Source of the DNA: Pectobacterium sp013449375
Lineage (GTDB): Bacteria; Pseudomonadota; Gammaproteobacteria; Enterobacterales; Enterobacteriaceae
Length of the DNA stretch: 64,000 nucleotides
Assembly: GCF_048593165.1 (NCBI RefSeq)
Contig: NZ_CP184271.1
Direction: 5' to 3' (one strand)
Under the pieces are notes generated by a model. It did not search any database, was not told where the DNA came from, and saw only the letters and a list, made by a program, of their open reading frames with translations. The position numbers were made by a program, and so were the translations under genes. This document shows, piece by piece, positions 60,856-64,000 of this stretch (the first letter of the stretch is position 1; each line of letters starts with the position of its first letter).

Positions 60856-62157
60856 TTAGAAGGTGTAATTTAGGTTAACGCCGTAAAGCCAGGCGCGACC
60901 TTTGGAGCTGAAGTTGTAGCGTGGCGAACCTGCTCTATCAGAGAGAGGTTCGCTGATATCAACTTGCTTGCCATGCATGTAGGACACGCCAACATCCACA
61001 GATGCGTCTTTATTAAAGGCGTAGGTGGTGCCTGCGCTCAACCAGAAACGATCCTGATCGGGGATAGAGATAGAACGTCTGTCGGCTGGTATCGGGCTGT
61101 CATCAAACGCGATACCGGTACGGAACGTCCAGTTATCGTCATGATAGTAGGTGGTACCCAGTGCGATACGGTAGGCATCACGGAAGCCTTCCTCTTTCTG
61201 GAACAGCGTGTTGCCACTGTTACCTGTCGCTTTCAGTTCCTGGAAATGGCTCCAACTGGTGTAGGTCAGGCCGTAGTGAACCGCCCACCTCGGTGCCACG
61301 CGGTGGTAGGCGGACGCTTCCCACATTTCTGGGAGATTGAGTGTCAGCTTACCGGGAATGGTTGCGCCATTGAGAGCACCAGATCCAGCGGACCGTTGGT
61401 TACTGTAATCACCATTGAAATCGATATCGACTTTGGAACGATAGGTCAGACCGAAGCGGTTGTTTTCATCCACTTCATACAGGATGCCTGCATTCCAGCC
61501 GTAACCCCATTCTTTACCTTCCAGACGAGCCATCTCTGAAGACGGACCTGCAACGGCACCTTGAGCGCCACCCATACCAGCAGGAACATTAGCCAGTTCA
61601 CCAGCACGTCGAATAAATTTGGCATCGGCATAAACCGCGTTAACCCCTAAACCAAAACTGAAATGCTGGTTCAGGCGGTAGGCCGCGCTCAGGTTAAGAT
61701 TGGATGTCAGCAGATCGGTTTTCCCGCCGATAGAGCCTGCTGCATAGTTATCATTGAATTCGGTTGCCAAACCATAGTTGGTGGTGGCGGAAGCACCTAC
61801 TGCCCACTGGTCATTAAGCGGCATGATGAAGTGTAGGTTCGGTACCCAAGCGTGCGGTGCGATATTTTTGGCGCTGGTATCTTGCCCAGTCAGAGAATTT
61901 TTCCCCTGAACATCAATATCTGGGTTGATATAGGTGATGCCACCGGAGAAGGACGGGCGGTCAAACATGGTCATGGTTGCTGGGTTACGGCTACCGGAGG
62001 TCGCATTATCGGCTACGGCACCTTCACCAGAAAACGCACGTCCCAGACCCGATGATGAGTATTCATTGAGCTGGAAACCAGCTGCTGACACATTTGCTGA
62101 GAACAGTGCCACTGCAACAGCAAGTGTGGATTGTTTGAACAGGTTTTTCTGGTTCAT
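60856..62157 (-). CDS. fadL: Long-chain fatty acid outer-membrane transporter FadL
   Basis: Outer-membrane beta-barrel of 433 residues from ATG 62157 (AAGAGG upstream). Signal peptide MNQKNLFKQSTLAVAVALFSANVSA, then the hatch domain AGFQLNEYSSSGLGRAFSGEGAVADNATSGSRNPA, highly conserved in FadL. The protein ends in phenylalanine (YTF), normal for a barrel. It takes up exogenous long-chain fatty acids for beta-oxidation. A FadR-like site lies about 90 bases upstream and a CRP-like site further up. Confidence 0.96.
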   Translation of the reverse strand: MNQKNLFKQSTLAVAVALFSANVSAAGFQLNEYSSSGLGRAFSGEGAVADNATSGSRNPATMTMFDRPSFSGGITYINPDIDVQGKNSLTGQDTSAKNIAPHAWVPNLHFIMPLNDQWAVGASATTNYGLATEFNDNYAAGSIGGKTDLLTSNLNLSAAYRLNQHFSFGLGVNAVYADAKFIRRAGELANVPAGMGGAQGAVAGPSSEMARLEGKEWGYGWNAGILYEVDENNRFGLTYRSKVDIDFNGDYSNQRSAGSGALNGATIPGKLTLNLPEMWEASAYHRVAPRWAVHYGLTYTSWSHFQELKATGNSGNTLFQKEEGFRDAYRIALGTTYYHDDNWTFRTGIAFDDSPIPADRRSISIPDQDRFWLSAGTTYAFNKDASVDVGVSYMHGKQVDISEPLSDRAGSPRYNFSSKGRAWLYGVNLNYTF

Positions 62158-62241
62158 GACCAAAACCTCTTTATATGCTTGTTATTTAACGTTGTTACAT
62201 GGGGTAACAAGGGACGCGCATTGTAGGGGGCGCACTCAGCC

Positions 62242-62259
62242 TGACAAATCAGACCAGTT
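62242..62259 (-). promoter_or_regulatory. FadR operator-like site upstream of fadL
   Basis: On the minus strand the site reads AACTGGTCTGATTTGTCA, close to the FadR consensus (ANCTGGTCYGACNTGTT). FadR repression of fadL is well known in E. coli; binding here is inferred. Confidence 0.6.
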
Positions 62260-62406
62260 GCCAAAGTATAAGTTGGGAATACGATAATGTTGCTCCAGTG
62301 TATTAAAAATATTTCCAAAATGATGCAAAATTTAGATCTGCTTAACGTTTTGGTTAATTTGTGTGAAGAGATATTACGTGGTTTTTACTGCCGCATAACA
62401 CCTTAA

Positions 62407-62422
62407 TGTGATTGATATCACT
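62407..62422. promoter_or_regulatory. CRP-like site between fadL and yfcZ
   Basis: TGTGATTGATATCACT matches TGTGA-N6-TCACA with one mismatch. It lies about 250 bases before fadL and 120 before yfcZ; fadL is cAMP-CRP activated in E. coli. Confidence 0.6.
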
Positions 62423-62539
62423 AAAATTACTGGCTGGCATGAAGTGCTGGTACTGATTTGGGATGAGGGAGTAAAATATAAGGAAGAGAGAAAATATTTG
62501 AACTGGATCATATCTCCCGCGTTTTAAGAGGAAAGAATC

Positions 62540-62836
62540 ATGACGAACGTAATCAACAAATGCAGTGCTGAGGAAACCGCAGCCTGCTGCTGTGTCGATG
62601 TCGGCACAATTATGGATAACACCGATTGCACAGCGTCTTACAGCAAGGTTTTCGGCGATCGTGCTGAGGCGGAAGCGGCGCTGGCGGCCCTGACGGCAAA
62701 AGCGCGTGCGGTAGAGTCTGAGCCCTGCGACATCGTCAGTACGTTGGAAGACGTGGACGGTGGCGTTAAGCTGGATATCGATTTTACGTTCAGCTGCCAG
62801 GCTGAAACGATGATTTTCCAGCTCGGTCTGCGTTAA
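62540..62836 (+). CDS. yfcZ: YfcZ/YiiS family protein
   Basis: Small cytosolic protein of 98 residues of the DUF406 (YfcZ/YiiS) family, recognised by the CCCVDVGTIMDNTDCTASYSK start and the end TFSCQAETMIFQLGLR. It is cysteine-rich near the N-terminus (ACCCVD). Role unknown. AGAGGAAAG precedes the ATG. It sits between fadL and fadI, as in E. coli. Confidence 0.9.
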   Translation: MTNVINKCSAEETAACCCVDVGTIMDNTDCTASYSKVFGDRAEAEAALAALTAKARAVESEPCDIVSTLEDVDGGVKLDIDFTFSCQAETMIFQLGLR

Positions 62837-63023
62837 TTTTTGTTGTGGCAGGAGCTCTTTTGTGGCTCCTGTTCGTGACGTCTTCCTCCTGACGTATTAC
62901 CTCACTTCTTCTTTTTTACCTCTATTTTTGTGATTTTTTCATCTTTGCTCGCGGCTACCCGCTGCTCTTCACACTTTTGTGTTGCGCGCCTTTGCGTAAT
63001 GTAACCATCTGGTTAACAATGAA

Positions 63024-63040
63024 ATCAGGTCTGACCTGTT
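63024..63040 (+). promoter_or_regulatory. FadR operator-like site upstream of fadI
   Basis: ATCAGGTCTGACCTGTT is a very good match to the FadR consensus, with the palindromic core AGGTCTGACCT, 75 bases before the fadI start. It supports fatty-acid-controlled expression of fadI and the downstream fadJ expected beyond the window. Confidence 0.7.
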
Positions 63041-63059
63041 GTGCGCGTACTTTCTTTTT

Positions 63060-63114
63060 GGTCAACGGAAGTATTTTGGGTCAACAGGAGTATTTTCGGT
63101 TAACAGGAGCGTTT
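63060..63114 (+). repeat. Three imperfect tandem repeats with ribosome-site-like cores ahead of fadI
   Basis: Units begin at 63060, 63079 and 63099: GGTCAACGGAAGTATTTT, GGTCAACAGGAGTATTTT and GGTTAACAGGAGCGTTT. Period is 19-20 bases. Each contains a GGAAG or AGGAG core; only the third is placed to serve the ATG at 63115. Confidence 0.65.
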
Positions 63115-64000
63115 ATGAGTGAGGTATTACCTCTGATAACCCGTCGTGGCGATCGCATTGCGTTCGTGAGCGGATTACGCACCCCATTTGCCCGGCAGGC
63201 AACGGCCTATCATGGCGTACCCGCTCTCGAATTAGGGAAGCTCGTCACCAGTGAATTACTGGTTCGCACTGGTATCGATCCTGAGTTGATCGAACTAGTG
63301 GTGTTCGGGCAGGTGGTCCAAATGCCCGAAGCGCCGAATATCGCCAGAGAGATCGTGCTCGGCACGGGAATGAGCGTACATACCGATGCCTACAGCGTGT
63401 CGCGCGCCTGTGCCACCAGTTTTCAGGCGGTCGCCAACGTGGCAGAAAGTATTATGGTGGGTACGGTGGAAATCGGTATTGCTGGCGGCGCGGATTCCTC
63501 TTCCGTGCTGCCCATTGGTGTCAGCAAAGCGCTGGCCAGAACGTTGGTAGATATGAACAAAGCCAGAACGCTGGGCCAGAAGTTGAAACTGTTAAGCTGT
63601 CTGCGCCCGAAAGACCTGCTGCCGGTTGCGCCTGCCGTGTCGGAGTATTCCACCGGGTTGCGCATGGGTGATACCGCGGAACAGATGGCAAAAACCTACG
63701 GTATCACGCGTGAAGAACAGGATGAACTGGCGCACCGTTCGCACAAACTGGCGGCACAGGCCTGGGAATCTGGCGTGCTGCGCGATGAAGTAATGACGGC
63801 TTACGTCCCACCGTATGAGAAAGCGCTGAGTGAAGATAACAATGTGCGCCATGATTCTGCATTGGAGCAGTATTCCCGTTTACGTCCGGCGTTCGATCGC
63901 CGACATGGTTCGGTCACGGCGGCTAACAGTACACCGCTGACGGATGGCGCGGCGGCCGTTTTAATGATGAGTGAATCCAAGGCTAAAAGTCTGGGACTCA
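63115..64000 (+). CDS. fadI: 3-ketoacyl-CoA thiolase FadI, 3' truncated by window edge
   Basis: First 295 codons of the FadI thiolase, the beta subunit of the FadIJ beta-oxidation complex, which cleaves 3-ketoacyl-CoA to acetyl-CoA. The N-terminal half shows VSGLRTPFARQATAYHGV and the acyl-accepting cysteine in SRACATSFQAVANVAESI (about residue 100); a later conserved block is GSVTAANSTPLTDGAAAVL. AGGAG lies 7 bases upstream of the ATG. The frame runs off the window; fadJ would be expected to follow. FadR-like control site upstream. Confidence 0.95.
   Translation, partial: MSEVLPLITRRGDRIAFVSGLRTPFARQATAYHGVPALELGKLVTSELLVRTGIDPELIELVVFGQVVQMPEAPNIAREIVLGTGMSVHTDAYSVSRACATSFQAVANVAESIMVGTVEIGIAGGADSSSVLPIGVSKALARTLVDMNKARTLGQKLKLLSCLRPKDLLPVAPAVSEYSTGLRMGDTAEQMAKTYGITREEQDELAHRSHKLAAQAWESGVLRDEVMTAYVPPYEKALSEDNNVRHDSALEQYSRLRPAFDRRHGSVTAANSTPLTDGAAAVLMMSESKAKSLGL

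Larger units (their letters stand above)
62158..62539. other. Divergent promoter region between fadL and yfcZ
   Basis: No gene. Holds the FadR-like and CRP-like sites listed separately. Confidence 0.5.

Overview
The window reads as chromosomal DNA of a soft-rot enterobacterium, most likely Pectobacterium. This rests on gene content rather than a database match: a complete Out-type type II secretion operon (outC to outO, with outS and outB nearby), a pectate lyase and a polygalacturonase placed inside that locus, a necrosis-inducing Nip/NLP toxin, and enterobacterial core genes (arn, dbpA, mlaA, mqo, fadL, yfcZ, fadI) in familiar surroundings.

Layout. 1-1817: end of the arn lipid A modification operon. 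1818-5626: ferric-iron ABC importer fbpABC on the minus strand, with a Fur-like box upstream. 6126-8011: an accessory patch with an orphan PTS EIIA and three unrecognised genes. 8489-12546: a Gram-negative dlt operon (dltD, a 40-residue dltX, dltB, dltA, dltC) whose terminator is split by a small inverted-repeat element. 12900-15208: a PvcB-like dioxygenase and a flavin monooxygenase. 15354-22190: an EcoEI-like type I restriction-modification locus plus a PD-(D/E)XK nuclease gene, next to tRNA-Arg(UCU). 22901-28906: a mechanosensitive channel, a D-amino acid transaminase, a dipeptide epimerase and alaC. 29015-46461: the Out secretion locus. 47034-49855: a luciferase-like oxidoreductase and the remains of a metal ABC importer. 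49977-51998: dbpA and a small hydrolase. 52105-57207: unknown exported proteins, Nip, an MFS transporter and an Lrp-type regulator. 57353-64000: tRNA-Arg(CCU), mlaA, mqo, fadL, yfcZ and the first part of fadI.

How the genes work together. Pectinases and Nip are made with export signals and would leave through the Out machine. OutS and OutB assist the OutD secretin, OutO processes the OutG-K pseudopilins, and OutE powers the system. The arn and dlt operons both make the envelope less anionic and so should favour resistance to cationic peptides. fadL and fadI each carry a FadR-like operator. The most notable observations are the DltX microprotein with its FxYxxF tail, the element inserted in the dlt terminator, the pullulanase-like Cys-Asp-Asn lipoprotein start of the pectate lyase, the eroded ABC importer, and the nuclease attached to the restriction locus.
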